Source: Clostridium sp. 1001271st1 H5 (GTDB taxonomy: Bacteria > Bacillota > Clostridia > Lachnospirales > Lachnospiraceae). Taken from it: DNA of 64,000 nt. A model generated the notes under the pieces. That model was given only the letters and a program-made list of their open reading frames with translations, made no database searches and was not told the origin of the DNA. The DNA lies in assembly GCF_005845215.1 (NCBI RefSeq), contig NZ_SPHO01000011.1, positions 157,075 to 221,074 of the forward strand, written 5' to 3'. Both the position numbers and the translations under genes were made by a program. The first letter of the stretch is position 1; each line of letters starts with the position of its first letter. Positions 47,908-57,343 of the stretch are shown here, in pieces.

Positions 47908-50900
47908 TTACATACATGCATCCAGCATCCGCAGCAACTCCTCCACGCGGATGGGCTTGGACAGGTGGCCGTTCATGCCGCTGTCCAGTGACTTCCTGCT
48001 GTCCTCGTCAAAGGCATTGGCTGTCATGGCAATGATGGGAATGGTCCTGGAATCCGGCCGTTCCATGGTGCGGATGCGCCTGGTGGCCTCAATTCCGTCC
48101 ATCACAGGCATACGGATATCCATGAGCACCGCGTCGTAATATTCCGGTTCATGGTCCGTGAACGCATCCAGGGCAGCCTGCCCGTTTTCCGCTGTCTCCA
48201 CCAGAAACCCCTCCATCTCCAGAAGGGACTGTGCAATCTCCTGGTTCAACTGGTTGTCCTCCACAACCAGCAGACGCTTTCCATGGAAATCATGGTGCTC
48301 CGGCTCCCTGTGCCTCGGAGCCTTTACATCCTTGATTCCAATGGGCAGACACAGGGTAAAGAAGAACTCCGAGCCCTTTCCCGGCTCACTCCGGACTCCC
48401 AGCGTGCCGCCCATCATCTGGACCAGACGGCTGGAAATGGCAAGTCCCAGCCCTGTTCCCCCGTATTTGACAGAGGTATTCCTCTCCGCCTGCTCAAAGG
48501 CATTAAAAATGCTGTCCAGGGCTTCCGGCGCAATGCCGATGCCTGTGTCCTTCACGGAAAAGGTAAGACGCTGTCCGCCGGGGCCTCTTCCATCCGGCGT
48601 GACGGAAAACACCACAGTCCCCCCCTGTTCTGTAAACTTCACCGCATTGCCGATAATATTTATCAACACCTGTTCCAGGCGCAGGCGGTCCGTCACAAGG
48701 AACAGACCCCTGCAGCAGCTGTTTTCCACCGCAAACCCCAATCCCTTCTGCTCCGCCTGAGGCCGCATCATGCCCTCCAGGGATTTGACAAACTCCTCCA
48801 TGTCCGTGGACTGCACATTCAGCTCCATCTTTCCGCTCTCAATGCGCGACATGTCCAGGATATCATTGATTAGACTGATAAGATACTGGTTGGATGTCTC
48901 TAACTTATCCAGGCATTCCAGCACCTTTTCCCTGTCGTCCGCCACATTCCTGGCTATGGCAGTCATGCCCACAATGGCGTTAAGAGGCGTACGTATCTCA
49001 TGGCTCATCCGCGACAGGAAATCCGTCTTGGCCTGGCTCACCGCATCCGCCCTGGCCTTCATCACAAAGGAAGGAATGATTTTACTCAGCTCCTCCAGCA
49101 GCTTCTTCTGCTCATCGTTCCAGCCATACCCCTCCTCCTTCACCTCAAAGCTCAGGGTGCCGGCAAACATGCCCTGGTTCCAGATGGCCGCCTGAAGACA
49201 AGTCATGGACGACTCCCTATGGACAGCGTTCCTGCTCAGCCCTGTTGCATCAAATTGGCCGGGCCACTGCTCGTACTGCTCCCTTGTTATGTAAAAAGTC
49301 TTATGCATCAGCAGGTCCGACTTATCCCTGGCCCACTGGTAGCTGAAACGGCAGGTCAGATAATCCCGGTCCACCTCCAGAAGAGATACCCGGTCCAGAC
49401 CATATGACTTGCCCAGCCTTGCAAAGAGCAGCTGTACTGCATCGTTTAGGTTCCTGGCCTTTCCTAAAAGGTCCAGTGCAAAGGACACCAGGTCCTCCCT
49501 CTGCTCGGTCAGGTCCTGCTCTATGGTGTTGAGCTGGTGCTTTTCCGTATACAGGTCTGTCAGCATCTCCCCCAGCTCATTGGAGGTGTCCAGATAACAG
49601 GCCGCCCTGCCCTGGCAGTTTTCCTTCACATATTTCAGTGTGCTCTCCGCACAGCGGTACAGGCCGCTGTACTCGTCCACCACCTCAGTGGCGCACATGC
49701 CGATGCTGACCGATATGCTGATGTCCTTGTCCGACTGAAGCAAAAGCTCCCTGACCCTGGCCGCGATACGGGGACCTGTAACGGTTGCCCCTGCCTTTCC
49801 CCTGCCCTTTAACACCAGCATGAACTCGTCGCCGCCCATTCGGACCCTTATGTCATCCGGCTCTGTTTCGGCCCTCAGAACATCGGCCACCTCCTGAAGC
49901 ACGGCATTGGCAAAGGCAATGCCTTCCTCCTGGTTAATGCGGGTGAAATTGTCCATATCCAGAAGCATGAGGGCGCAGCGCTCTCCCTGGGGTTTTCTGG
50001 CCATATACTCCTGGGCTATTCTGGTTCCTGCTTCCCTGTTCCACAGGCCGGTCAGGGAATCCCTGGACTTAGCCGCCTCCAGGGCCAGGGCCATGGTCTG
50101 TTCCTTTGTTATATCCTCTATGATTCCCAGCACGGTCCCGTTCTGTCCGTTCTCTCCATATTCCACAGCGGACATGGTCACGCGGCACCACAACCCATTA
50201 ACAGTAAGGAACTGAACCGAGGCAGTCCGTTTCCCGCTGTGGATATCCTCATACATCCTGATGAAATCCCTGCGGCCCTCCGGCGCCACCATTTCCTCTG
50301 CAAAGCTTTCCGGCATATTCACATACCGGCTGCCGCACTGATACCGTGCGCTGGTTCTGTCCGGAATGATACAGGTCCGGCGGTCCGGATAATAGTAAAA
50401 CTCGCAGAGAGAGGTGTGCTCCAGAGCCATGTTCAGGATAGCGCTGTTGGCCTCGGCCAGCTCCTTCAGCTGCTGGTTCTGGTGTTCGGTGCGCTTGCGT
50501 GTGTCAATATCCAGAAACACGCTCTGCACAATCAGTTCCCCGTCCCCATCCTGTATCATCTCCAGTTTTCCCAGTATCCAGCAGGGCGTTCCGTCCTTCT
50601 GGCGGACACGGTACTCAAAGTTCATGCTGTCGCCTGCCTTTTCCAGGCAATCCATCTGATTCATCTTAATCCGGTAATCCTCTTTTGCAATCAGCTCCTT
50701 CCAGTGCCAGGCCCCGCGGGCCCAGAACTCATCCGGCTCATATCCCAGAATCCGTATACTCTCCCGGTTGGCATTTTTAAACACAATGTGTTCCCGGTCC
50801 AGCGCCTTCCACTGCATGATGCCGCACAGAACCGACTGGAACAACTGGTCATACCGGCTGGCCTGGCGTTCCTTTTCCAGGTTCTCCTGCTTCAGCCTAT

Positions 50901-51744
50901 CCTCTGCCTCCACCTGGGCGGATATATCACGGACAACGCACAGACAGATGTCCCTTCCGTCCTCTGCCTGGGCAAAGCTGCCAGTCTCATACACATGGAT
51001 ATACTGTCCGCTCTTTTTCTGTATGCGGTAGCGCACCTCGTAATCCCGGGATTTTCCAAAGGCTTCCTGTATAACCCCGTATACCCTTTCCCGGTCCTGG
51101 GGATGGATGCAGTTAGCCACCCTGCCCCGGGTGGCCTGGCTGAACTCTTCATATGTATATCCCAGATAAGCCAGCATCCTGTCATTGACATAGTACAGAG
51201 GAAAGCCGGACTCAAGATAGGTGCCCAGCATACCCCCGGGAATATTCTTTCCCAGCAGCTCCAGGGCGCTTCTGCCCATGCGGCGGGCATATTCCCGGCT
51301 GACGGATTCTGCAAAAGAAAGGGGGAAGAACTCCCCCTCCTCCTGGATACCGGCCGGGGCGGACGCATGGATGGATGCCACGCGGAATCCCTCTGCCGTG
51401 CGGACACAGGCGGATGTCAGGCGCGCGCCCATGGCAAATTCCTTCCCGTCAGGAAGGGTGCGCACCACAGTAAGCCTGCCCTGCATAACAGCGCAGTCTG
51501 GGGTGAGACGGTTCTCCCGGATATCCTCCCATATAAGCTGGTAGGCATCCGGGTCCAGTGAAAACTCCTGTTCCAGAGCATTAAGGACCTGTTCCTTCCC
51601 GCAGGAATACTCACCCTTCCCAGTGCCTATCCAATGTACATCATCCGTCAGCCAGCCAAGCGTGGCTTCCACATTTCGGTTTACCATGTATTCCTTAAAA
51701 AAGGCTCTGGTGGTATTCTCCGCATCCCGCGGTTGTTCTCCCAT
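47908..51744 (-). CDS. Hybrid histidine kinase with NTF2-like, PAS, GGDEF, GAF, kinase and receiver domains
   Basis: This 1278-residue soluble protein has an N-terminal SnoaL/NTF2-like domain (about residues 1-135; FFKEYMVNRNVEATLGWLTDDVHWIGTG), PAS domains near 170-275, 305-415 and 430-545, a GGDEF domain (about 555-715; intact RMGGDEFML), a GAF-like domain (about 745-895), HisKA with SRMSHEIRTPLNAIVGM, an HATPase (NIIGNAVKFTEQ, DTGIGIAPE, GTGLGLAIS) and a C-terminal receiver with phospho-acceptor Asp in VLMDIRMPVMDG. One protein could thus make cyclic di-GMP and pass phosphate. No membrane segments are seen. Neighbours do not reveal its target. Confidence 0.9.
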   Translation of the reverse strand: MGEQPRDAENTTRAFFKEYMVNRNVEATLGWLTDDVHWIGTGKGEYSCGKEQVLNALEQEFSLDPDAYQLIWEDIRENRLTPDCAVMQGRLTVVRTLPDGKEFAMGARLTSACVRTAEGFRVASIHASAPAGIQEEGEFFPLSFAESVSREYARRMGRSALELLGKNIPGGMLGTYLESGFPLYYVNDRMLAYLGYTYEEFSQATRGRVANCIHPQDRERVYGVIQEAFGKSRDYEVRYRIQKKSGQYIHVYETGSFAQAEDGRDICLCVVRDISAQVEAEDRLKQENLEKERQASRYDQLFQSVLCGIMQWKALDREHIVFKNANRESIRILGYEPDEFWARGAWHWKELIAKEDYRIKMNQMDCLEKAGDSMNFEYRVRQKDGTPCWILGKLEMIQDGDGELIVQSVFLDIDTRKRTEHQNQQLKELAEANSAILNMALEHTSLCEFYYYPDRRTCIIPDRTSARYQCGSRYVNMPESFAEEMVAPEGRRDFIRMYEDIHSGKRTASVQFLTVNGLWCRVTMSAVEYGENGQNGTVLGIIEDITKEQTMALALEAAKSRDSLTGLWNREAGTRIAQEYMARKPQGERCALMLLDMDNFTRINQEEGIAFANAVLQEVADVLRAETEPDDIRVRMGGDEFMLVLKGRGKAGATVTGPRIAARVRELLLQSDKDISISVSIGMCATEVVDEYSGLYRCAESTLKYVKENCQGRAACYLDTSNELGEMLTDLYTEKHQLNTIEQDLTEQREDLVSFALDLLGKARNLNDAVQLLFARLGKSYGLDRVSLLEVDRDYLTCRFSYQWARDKSDLLMHKTFYITREQYEQWPGQFDATGLSRNAVHRESSMTCLQAAIWNQGMFAGTLSFEVKEEGYGWNDEQKKLLEELSKIIPSFVMKARADAVSQAKTDFLSRMSHEIRTPLNAIVGMTAIARNVADDREKVLECLDKLETSNQYLISLINDILDMSRIESGKMELNVQSTDMEEFVKSLEGMMRPQAEQKGLGFAVENSCCRGLFLVTDRLRLEQVLINIIGNAVKFTEQGGTVVFSVTPDGRGPGGQRLTFSVKDTGIGIAPEALDSIFNAFEQAERNTSVKYGGTGLGLAISSRLVQMMGGTLGVRSEPGKGSEFFFTLCLPIGIKDVKAPRHREPEHHDFHGKRLLVVEDNQLNQEIAQSLLEMEGFLVETAENGQAALDAFTDHEPEYYDAVLMDIRMPVMDGIEATRRIRTMERPDSRTIPIIAMTANAFDEDSRKSLDSGMNGHLSKPIRVEELLRMLDACM

Positions 51745-51807
51745 CTCCTAGTCCTCCCCTTAGACTGCCGCCGGCAGCCCTCTGCGTACTTATTTCCATA
51801 TATAAAA

Positions 51808-53058
51808 TCATTCTATCACATTCCCGCCAAAATAAAAAGGACGTTTCCTTTTCACGGTAACGTAAAAACAGTTCATCCCATCCCTGTACTCCACCCCGAT
51901 TACGGCCCTGTGGCTCCTGGCTGTCTCTGCCGCTATGGCCAGCCCCAGGCCATAGCCCTTTGTACTGCTCCTGGCGCTGTCATCCCTGTAAAACCTTCTG
52001 AAAATCAGCCTGCGCCTGTCCTCGGGTATGGGTTCTCCCTGGCTGCACACCCACAACCTTGCCCTGCCTCGTCCGGCCGGCTTAAGCCATACCTCTGTCC
52101 GTCCCCTTGGCACGGAATATTTTACCGCGTTGTCCATAAGTGCCCTGATTAACTGCCCCATTTGGGAGGGGTTCCCCATCATCATCACATCATCCTCTAT
52201 CTTATACTCCAGCACCTTCTCCTCCTGGTAAAATACAGGTTCAAAGGTCAGTATCTTCTCCATGACCAAATCGCTTAAGCTAAACCGGACAAATTCTCCC
52301 CTCTTTGGCACATAGGCATCATTCCTGGCCAGAAGCAGGAGACTTTCCACCAGGGAGCGCATCTCCTTACACTCCTGGCTCACATGCTCCATCCACTTGT
52401 CCGTCTCCGCCGACACGCCTGCATACCGTTCCTGCAAAAGCGCTGCATTGGCCGTAATCACGGTCAGCGGGGTCTTTAACTCATGGGAGGCATCCGCCAC
52501 AAACTGCTTCTGCATGCGGACCGATTCCTCCAACGGCTTCACAGCCCACCGGGAAAAGAAATAGGACAGCCCAAAGAATCCCAGCCAGATAGCCACGCAG
52601 GCCATGCCCCCGTATTTCATAACCCCGTTCCTCAGCGAATCCTCATAGGAGGTGTCTGCAAATGCAATCATATGTCCTGCCGGCTGGCTGACTCTTAAAT
52701 ATCTCAGATGGTACGCGTCCAGTATTCCCATATCCTCCTCCCCGGTCATGCCCAGGACAGCCATCTGTTCCAGAAATCCCGGTTCCCAGGAGGCGTCATA
52801 TCCCTCCCCCAGCGTCACCATGCCGTCCTCTCCCACCAGGACAGTAAAATACGGAATCTGAACCGGGGACAAGGCTGCAAATATCAGGGGATGTTCCTCC
52901 CGGGATACCACCCTGGACAGGGCTAGGCTCCCCTGGTCATTGACCCTCCGTTTCACCACAGAGGTCACTGCGCAGAATGTTAAGCCTATGACCGCTGTCA
53001 CCACCAGCATGTTATAAATAATGAACTTAAGCCGAAGCCTGCCTATTTCCTTCATCAC
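51808..53058 (-). CDS. Sensor histidine kinase (two membrane segments)
   Basis: This 416-residue kinase has membrane segments at about residues 12-34 and 150-170, an outside sensor of about 115 residues, HisKA with DASHELKTPLTVITANAALL, and an HATPase (ALMDNAVKYSVP, a reduced VCSQGEPIP box, GYGLGLAI). It is coupled to the OmpR-type regulator gene by a four-base overlap. Lying downstream of an ABC-2 exporter and a NEW3-domain protein, it may control that operon, but a terminator separates the two groups. Confidence 0.92.
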   Translation of the reverse strand: MMKEIGRLRLKFIIYNMLVVTAVIGLTFCAVTSVVKRRVNDQGSLALSRVVSREEHPLIFAALSPVQIPYFTVLVGEDGMVTLGEGYDASWEPGFLEQMAVLGMTGEEDMGILDAYHLRYLRVSQPAGHMIAFADTSYEDSLRNGVMKYGGMACVAIWLGFFGLSYFFSRWAVKPLEESVRMQKQFVADASHELKTPLTVITANAALLQERYAGVSAETDKWMEHVSQECKEMRSLVESLLLLARNDAYVPKRGEFVRFSLSDLVMEKILTFEPVFYQEEKVLEYKIEDDVMMMGNPSQMGQLIRALMDNAVKYSVPRGRTEVWLKPAGRGRARLWVCSQGEPIPEDRRRLIFRRFYRDDSARSSTKGYGLGLAIAAETARSHRAVIGVEYRDGMNCFYVTVKRKRPFYFGGNVIE

Positions 53059-53741
53059 AGCACCTCCCTGCTGTTCTTTTCCACAATCCTGTATCCCAGC
53101 TTGCGTATGGTGACAATCATCACATCCGCCTTAAGGAAATCCAGCTTTTTTCTCAGAAACGATATGTAAATCTCCACGTTGTTCTCCACTGCCTCCGCAT
53201 CATTTCCCCACACCCTGGACAAAAGGGTTTCCTTGGAAACCACCATGTCCCGGTTCACCATCAGAATCCGCATGATGTCGTACTCTTTCTTGCCCAGCTG
53301 TATGCTTTTGTCCGGTCCCCTTAAGGTGTAGTCTGCCTGGCTCAGGGAGATATTGCCCAGGTTCAGGCTTTCGGGAATCATCTCCCCCCTGCGCCTCAGT
53401 ATGGTCTTCATCACAGCCAGCAGCTCCTGCATGTCAAAGGGCTTTGTCAAATAGTAATCAGCGCCGCACTCCAGCCCAGTCACCCTGTCCTCCAGCTCGC
53501 TTTTGGCTGACAGTATCAGCACGGGAACCGGACACCCCATTTTCCTGGCTTCCTTTAACAGGGTGATTCCGTCCATTCCGGGCAGCATCAGGTCCAGAAT
53601 GGCTGCATCGTAGCCGCCGTCCTTTAAGAGCCAGCAGCCGGTACTGCCGTCTCCGCAGATATCGCAGTCATACCAGTGCTTTAAAATATCGCGGATGGAC
53701 TCTGCCAGCCGCCTGTTATCCTCCACAATCAAAACCCTCAT
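53055..53741 (-). CDS. OmpR-family response regulator
   Basis: This 228-residue protein has a receiver (VEDNRRL; phospho-acceptor Asp in AAILDLMLPGMDG; LILSAKSELED; YLTKPFDM) and a winged-helix output (LGKKEYDIMRILMVNRDMVVSKETLLSRVWG ... EIYISFLRKKLDFL). It is translationally coupled to the kinase. Direct repeats TAAAGGTT at 11-base spacing upstream of the NEW3-domain gene (57199-57217) are a candidate binding site for a regulator of this type. Confidence 0.93.
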   Translation of the reverse strand: MRVLIVEDNRRLAESIRDILKHWYDCDICGDGSTGCWLLKDGGYDAAILDLMLPGMDGITLLKEARKMGCPVPVLILSAKSELEDRVTGLECGADYYLTKPFDMQELLAVMKTILRRRGEMIPESLNLGNISLSQADYTLRGPDKSIQLGKKEYDIMRILMVNRDMVVSKETLLSRVWGNDAEAVENNVEIYISFLRKKLDFLKADVMIVTIRKLGYRIVEKNSREVL

Positions 53742-53770
53742 CTATATCATCTCCCTGTATTGAGTCATAT

Positions 53771-53834
53771 GTAAAAAATCCACCTGTATTCTCTCTCAAT
53801 TCTGTACGAACCGCAAGAGAACAGAGGTGGATTT
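53771..53834 (-). terminator. Intrinsic terminator of the NEW3-ABC operon
   Basis: AAATCCACCT (53776-53785) pairs with AGGTGGATTT (53825-53834), extended by TTCTCT/AGAGAA. On the minus strand the stem ends in TTTTTT. It separates the ABC-2 permease gene (ends 53892) from the response regulator (starts 53741), which may rely partly on read-through. Confidence 0.85.
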
Positions 53835-53891
53835 CACAATTAATTCACAAACCTGTACCACGGAAACAGGCACGCCGCCTGTATGCTTCCT

Positions 53892-54935
53892 TTACCTGCT
53901 CCGAATCTCCCTTCTCATAAAGCTGATATAGGAAGCTGCAAACACCACAGCTGTCAGCGCCAGCAGGCCCGTCAGATGGGGCCATACCAGAAGGCAGCTC
54001 TGTCCCAGCGACAGATACCCGGTGATTGCCCCGGACAGCTGCTGGGGCAGGATAATGTTGGTGGAGCGCACCATGGGATTCATAATGGTGGACACCGCCT
54101 CACTGTACAGGTAATAGGGAGACAGGCGGTTAAGGCTCATCTGGCAGCTGTAATTGTCCAGAATCCGGCCAGCGGATGCAGTCTGCCCCATGGGATACAG
54201 GGCGTTTGCCACAATGCTCACCACCAGCGTCATGAACAGCGCAAAGAAAATCCACAGCGCAATCACAATCATGGCAGAGGTGGCTGCATGACGGCACAGC
54301 ACGGAGCAGAGAATGGACAGCGCCAGCCAGAAGCAGATATAGACAGAGGTAAAGAACAAAAGCACCAGCACCCGTCCTGTTTCCTCGGCAGCAGGCGGCA
54401 CCCCTGTGGCCAGAAGCCCCACGGCGCCTGCGATGAGTCCCATGGAAAAGACCATTAGGAAAATAATCGTGGCGCCTGCCAGAAACTTACCGTTTATGAC
54501 CGCATCCCTGTAAATGGGCTGCGCCACCAGGCGGTTTAAGGTGCCTTCGGAGCGCTCGCTGTTGATTGCGTCAAAACCAAGGCTCAGCCCCACAAACGGC
54601 CCCAACAGCGCAATAAAGGAGGTAAAGGAAGGGATGGAGCTTCCGCTTAAGGTGAACAGCTTCAGGAATATATAGCTGGAATCAGATGCAACTGCATCCG
54701 AAAGGCTGGTTAAGGCCCCGTATATGCTGGCGCAGCTGGTCAGCAGTATCAGCCCCAGCACTATCAGGAACCGTTTGCTCCGTATATGGTCCGACATCTC
54801 CTTGCGGTACAGGGCCGTCATGCCGGACATGCCCCTGCCCGGTCCCGTCTTTGTGTCTGCGCCGGTTACATTCTTACCGCTGCTGCCTGCTGAAAGAAAG
54901 GAATCCTTTATTTTTCTTTTGATTGACACCACCAT
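53892..54935 (-). CDS. ABC-2 type transporter permease
   Basis: This protein of about 347 residues has a cytoplasmic N-terminus with ALYRKEMSDHIRSKRFLIVLGLILL at the first membrane segment and six predicted segments in all, with the family mark GFDAINSERSEGTLNRLVAQPIYRDAVINGKFLAG after the second. It forms an exporter with the ATPase encoded upstream. The start at 54935 follows AAAGGAGAG; it overlaps the ATPase gene by 62 bases. The transported substrate is unknown; GldF-like relatives export polysaccharide or peptides. Confidence 0.85.
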   Translation of the reverse strand: MVVSIKRKIKDSFLSAGSSGKNVTGADTKTGPGRGMSGMTALYRKEMSDHIRSKRFLIVLGLILLTSCASIYGALTSLSDAVASDSSYIFLKLFTLSGSSIPSFTSFIALLGPFVGLSLGFDAINSERSEGTLNRLVAQPIYRDAVINGKFLAGATIIFLMVFSMGLIAGAVGLLATGVPPAAEETGRVLVLLFFTSVYICFWLALSILCSVLCRHAATSAMIVIALWIFFALFMTLVVSIVANALYPMGQTASAGRILDNYSCQMSLNRLSPYYLYSEAVSTIMNPMVRSTNIILPQQLSGAITGYLSLGQSCLLVWPHLTGLLALTAVVFAASYISFMRREIRSR

Positions 54936-55884
54936 TTTTCTGCTCTCCTTTCTCAAAATATCTGCGGTAAATTTCATCCAGGTCATTTCCCCGCTGTCTT
55001 AAATGACGCAGGGTATAGCCCTTTTCCAGGGCCCTGCGGTTCAGCTCCCTGCACAGGTCCGACCTGGAATGGACCACGTAAAAATCGCCGGTCCGCTCCA
55101 CCTGTTCCACGTTTCCAAGGTTCCTTAACAATTCCTCAAATCCGCTGTCATCGGGAAAAGCAGCTGCCTCCAGGGCATAATGTCCTTCCCGGCGCATCTG
55201 GCCCGCCAATTCGTCAATCCGCCCGCAGGCAATGAGGCTTCCATCCACAAAGAGTCCCACCCGGTCGCAAATCTGCTGAATCTGATATAGCTGATGGGAG
55301 GATATGAGGATGGTCCTTTTATCATCCTCCGCCAGACTGCGTATCAGGGTCATCAGCTCCCGCATTCCCTCCGGGTCGATTCCCAGGGTGGGTTCATCCA
55401 TGATAACCACCTTGGGGTCCTTCATCAGGACATCCGCGATTCCCAGACGCTGTCTCATGCCCCGTGAGTAGGTGCCTGCCTTCTGGTCGGCCGCCTCCGT
55501 CATCCCCACCTTTTCCAAAAGTTCCTCCATCCGTCTGTCTGTCACATCATCGGACAGTCCGTTCAGCTGTCCTGTAAAACGCAGGTTCTCCCGCCCCGTC
55601 ATATCGGAATAAAACCCCACATTATCCGGCAGGTAACCCACCATCCCCTTGACCTCAATGGCCTGCCGTGCACAGTCCTTTCCGTTTATCCAGGCGCTGC
55701 CGCCGGTAGGCTCGGTCAGCCCTAACAGCATCAGGGTGGTGGTGGTCTTTCCTGCTCCGTTTGGTCCCAGCAGCCCGAATATCTCTCCCCGCCGGATTTC
55801 CAGTGTCAAATCACAGACCGCTGTCTTATCCCCATAGGATTTGGACAGATGTTCGGTCCGTATCATCATTTCTTCATAATCCAT
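54874..55884 (-). CDS. ABC transporter ATPase (ABC-2 type, CcmA/GldA-like)
   Basis: This 336-residue protein has Walker A GPNGAGKTTTT, the signature YSRGMRQRLGIADVL (a YSRGM variant of LSGGQ), Walker B VVIMDEPTLGIDP and switch His in LISSHQLYQIQQICDRVG. The C-terminal part (about residues 215-300) is the regulatory extension usual in this group, ending in a basic tail that overlaps the next gene. It lies between a NEW3-domain membrane protein and the permease, a common arrangement for export of surface material. Confidence 0.92.
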   Translation of the reverse strand: MDYEEMMIRTEHLSKSYGDKTAVCDLTLEIRRGEIFGLLGPNGAGKTTTTLMLLGLTEPTGGSAWINGKDCARQAIEVKGMVGYLPDNVGFYSDMTGRENLRFTGQLNGLSDDVTDRRMEELLEKVGMTEAADQKAGTYSRGMRQRLGIADVLMKDPKVVIMDEPTLGIDPEGMRELMTLIRSLAEDDKRTILISSHQLYQIQQICDRVGLFVDGSLIACGRIDELAGQMRREGHYALEAAAFPDDSGFEELLRNLGNVEQVERTGDFYVVHSRSDLCRELNRRALEKGYTLRHLRQRGNDLDEIYRRYFEKGEQKNGGVNQKKNKGFLSFSRQQR

Positions 55885-55920
55885 AACAATGGCCCCTTTC
55901 CAGCGATTTATCCATACAGG

Positions 55921-57138
55921 CTACCTTCTGCCGTATTTGCGGAACACATAGCCCAGGCCCCCGGCTGTACACAGTATGATGAGGACAGCCACCACGCCCC
56001 ATACCGTCTTTGTCTTAACCGATACCCTGAAATCAGCGCTGGACTGGGTCTGCTCGCAGGCTGCGGTAAATGTGTTCACATAATCCCCTGTGACGGCTTC
56101 CGAAGAAGGCTTTACATGGGCGATGACCTCTGTGGTGCTTCCTGCCGGTATGGACGGGATGATATTGTTCTCCGTGTTGTAGGTCACGGTCCAGCCTGTT
56201 GGCAGGGATGAATTCAGAGAAACATTTTCCAGGTCCACATTACCTGTGTTGGTGATGTTAAGCGTCACGTCCGAGGACCGTCCCGCATAAGCGTCAAAGC
56301 TCAGGCGTCCGTCCGGGGTGGAAACCTTAAGGCCGTAGCTGCCTGTAATGACCACCTTCAGGCCGATGTCCAATGTCTCCTCCGCCGACACAGCGCTGCA
56401 GGATATGTCATATTCCCCTGCCCCAACACCCTCGGGCGGCGTCACGGACACGGTCATGCCCTTGCTGGCCCCTGACTCCACCTCCAGGGCAGCCACCTTA
56501 GCGGTCTCGCCGGTTGGGGTAAAGCTCACGCCCCATCCGGAAGGCGCATTGGACGACAGGCTGTAGGACTGTGTCTTAAGCCCGTTGTTAATCAGGGTGG
56601 TGCTGAAAGTGAAATTAGTGCCTGTGGTACCCTCCTGCTGGGGATATTCCGAGATAAAGCTTCCCTTTCCGGCGTTCATCTCATTTACCATAAAGGAAAT
56701 GGGAAGGCTGGCCGTAAGTCCCTCTCCTGCAGCTGCCCTTACCTCCACGGTGTAGGTTCCCTCTGTCAGCTCCTTCGGAACCGTCACGTGAAGGGTCATC
56801 TGGGAGCCGTCTCCTCCGTTTTTCACATGGATACGGCTCACCTGATAGCTGCCGCCCTGGAGATATCCGTCCCATCCCTCGGGCATGGAAGCCACCTCCA
56901 CATCCGCGTCCAGGCTGGCTCCGGTGTAGTTCTCCAGTGTAATGGGAATATTCAGGTTATCCCCCGGCTTCACGGATATTCCGGGGTAGTCCGTATTCAG
57001 TTCCAGCCCGCCGGCCCCGTAAGCCGTATGGGCGCCCATGAATACCAGGAACAGCACCGCTGCCACGGCCAAGAGAAATGCCGGAAATCCAAATTGCTTA
57101 CCTGCCTTATCCTTTCTGATTACCACTGCTTTCTCCAT
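55921..57138 (-). CDS. Membrane-anchored NEW3-domain protein, exporter-associated
   Basis: This 405-residue protein has an N-terminal membrane segment or signal (about residues 15-38), four Ig-like NEW3-type beta domains outside the cell (for example SVKPGDNLNIPITLENYTGASL, VTPPEGVGAGEYDISCSA and LNITNTGNVDLENVSLNSSLPTGW), and a C-terminal membrane segment (about 378-398) ending in RKYGRR. Such proteins are encoded with ABC-2 ATPases and permeases and are thought to form the outside part of the exporter. It is the first gene of the operon. Confidence 0.85.
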   Translation of the reverse strand: MEKAVVIRKDKAGKQFGFPAFLLAVAAVLFLVFMGAHTAYGAGGLELNTDYPGISVKPGDNLNIPITLENYTGASLDADVEVASMPEGWDGYLQGGSYQVSRIHVKNGGDGSQMTLHVTVPKELTEGTYTVEVRAAAGEGLTASLPISFMVNEMNAGKGSFISEYPQQEGTTGTNFTFSTTLINNGLKTQSYSLSSNAPSGWGVSFTPTGETAKVAALEVESGASKGMTVSVTPPEGVGAGEYDISCSAVSAEETLDIGLKVVITGSYGLKVSTPDGRLSFDAYAGRSSDVTLNITNTGNVDLENVSLNSSLPTGWTVTYNTENNIIPSIPAGSTTEVIAHVKPSSEAVTGDYVNTFTAACEQTQSSADFRVSVKTKTVWGVVAVLIILCTAGGLGYVFRKYGRR

Positions 57139-57198
57139 TATTTCCTCCTTTTGCCCGATACGGGCATCTGTATTTTCTACCAGCTATCATAATAGAGA

Positions 57199-57217
57199 AA
57201 CCTTTAGCCAACCTTTA
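57199..57217 (-). promoter_or_regulatory. Tandem TAAAGGTT repeats upstream of the NEW3 operon
   Basis: On the minus strand TAAAGGTT occurs twice with an 11-base period (57217-57210 and 57206-57199), followed about 10 bases later by TATTATGATAG, a good -10 region. This is the layout of OmpR-family activator sites. The regulator at 53055 is the natural candidate. Confidence 0.6.
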
Positions 57218-57270
57218 ATAAGTTTGAACATACTGTGAAAAAATACAGTGCCGTGGTTCTACCCGTTCCG

Positions 57271-57308
57271 CAAAAAGAAGGAGCCGCGCACCGGGCGCAG
57301 CCCCTTCT
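57271..57308 (-). terminator. Intrinsic terminator after the amidohydrolase gene
   Basis: AGAAGG and CCTTCT pair, with inner GCGC-rich complementarity; on the minus strand the stem ends in CTTTTTG. It lies 36 bases after the amidohydrolase stop codon. Confidence 0.78.
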
Positions 57309-57343
57309 GCTTTTCCTCCGGCAGAGCCGGATTCAGGAATTAC

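Noticed and set aside
50239..51561. Long open frame of about 440 codons on the plus strand inside the hybrid kinase gene
   Set aside because: It is antisense to a protein with clear domain motifs, has low-complexity composition and no ribosome-binding site; it reflects codon bias of the real gene.
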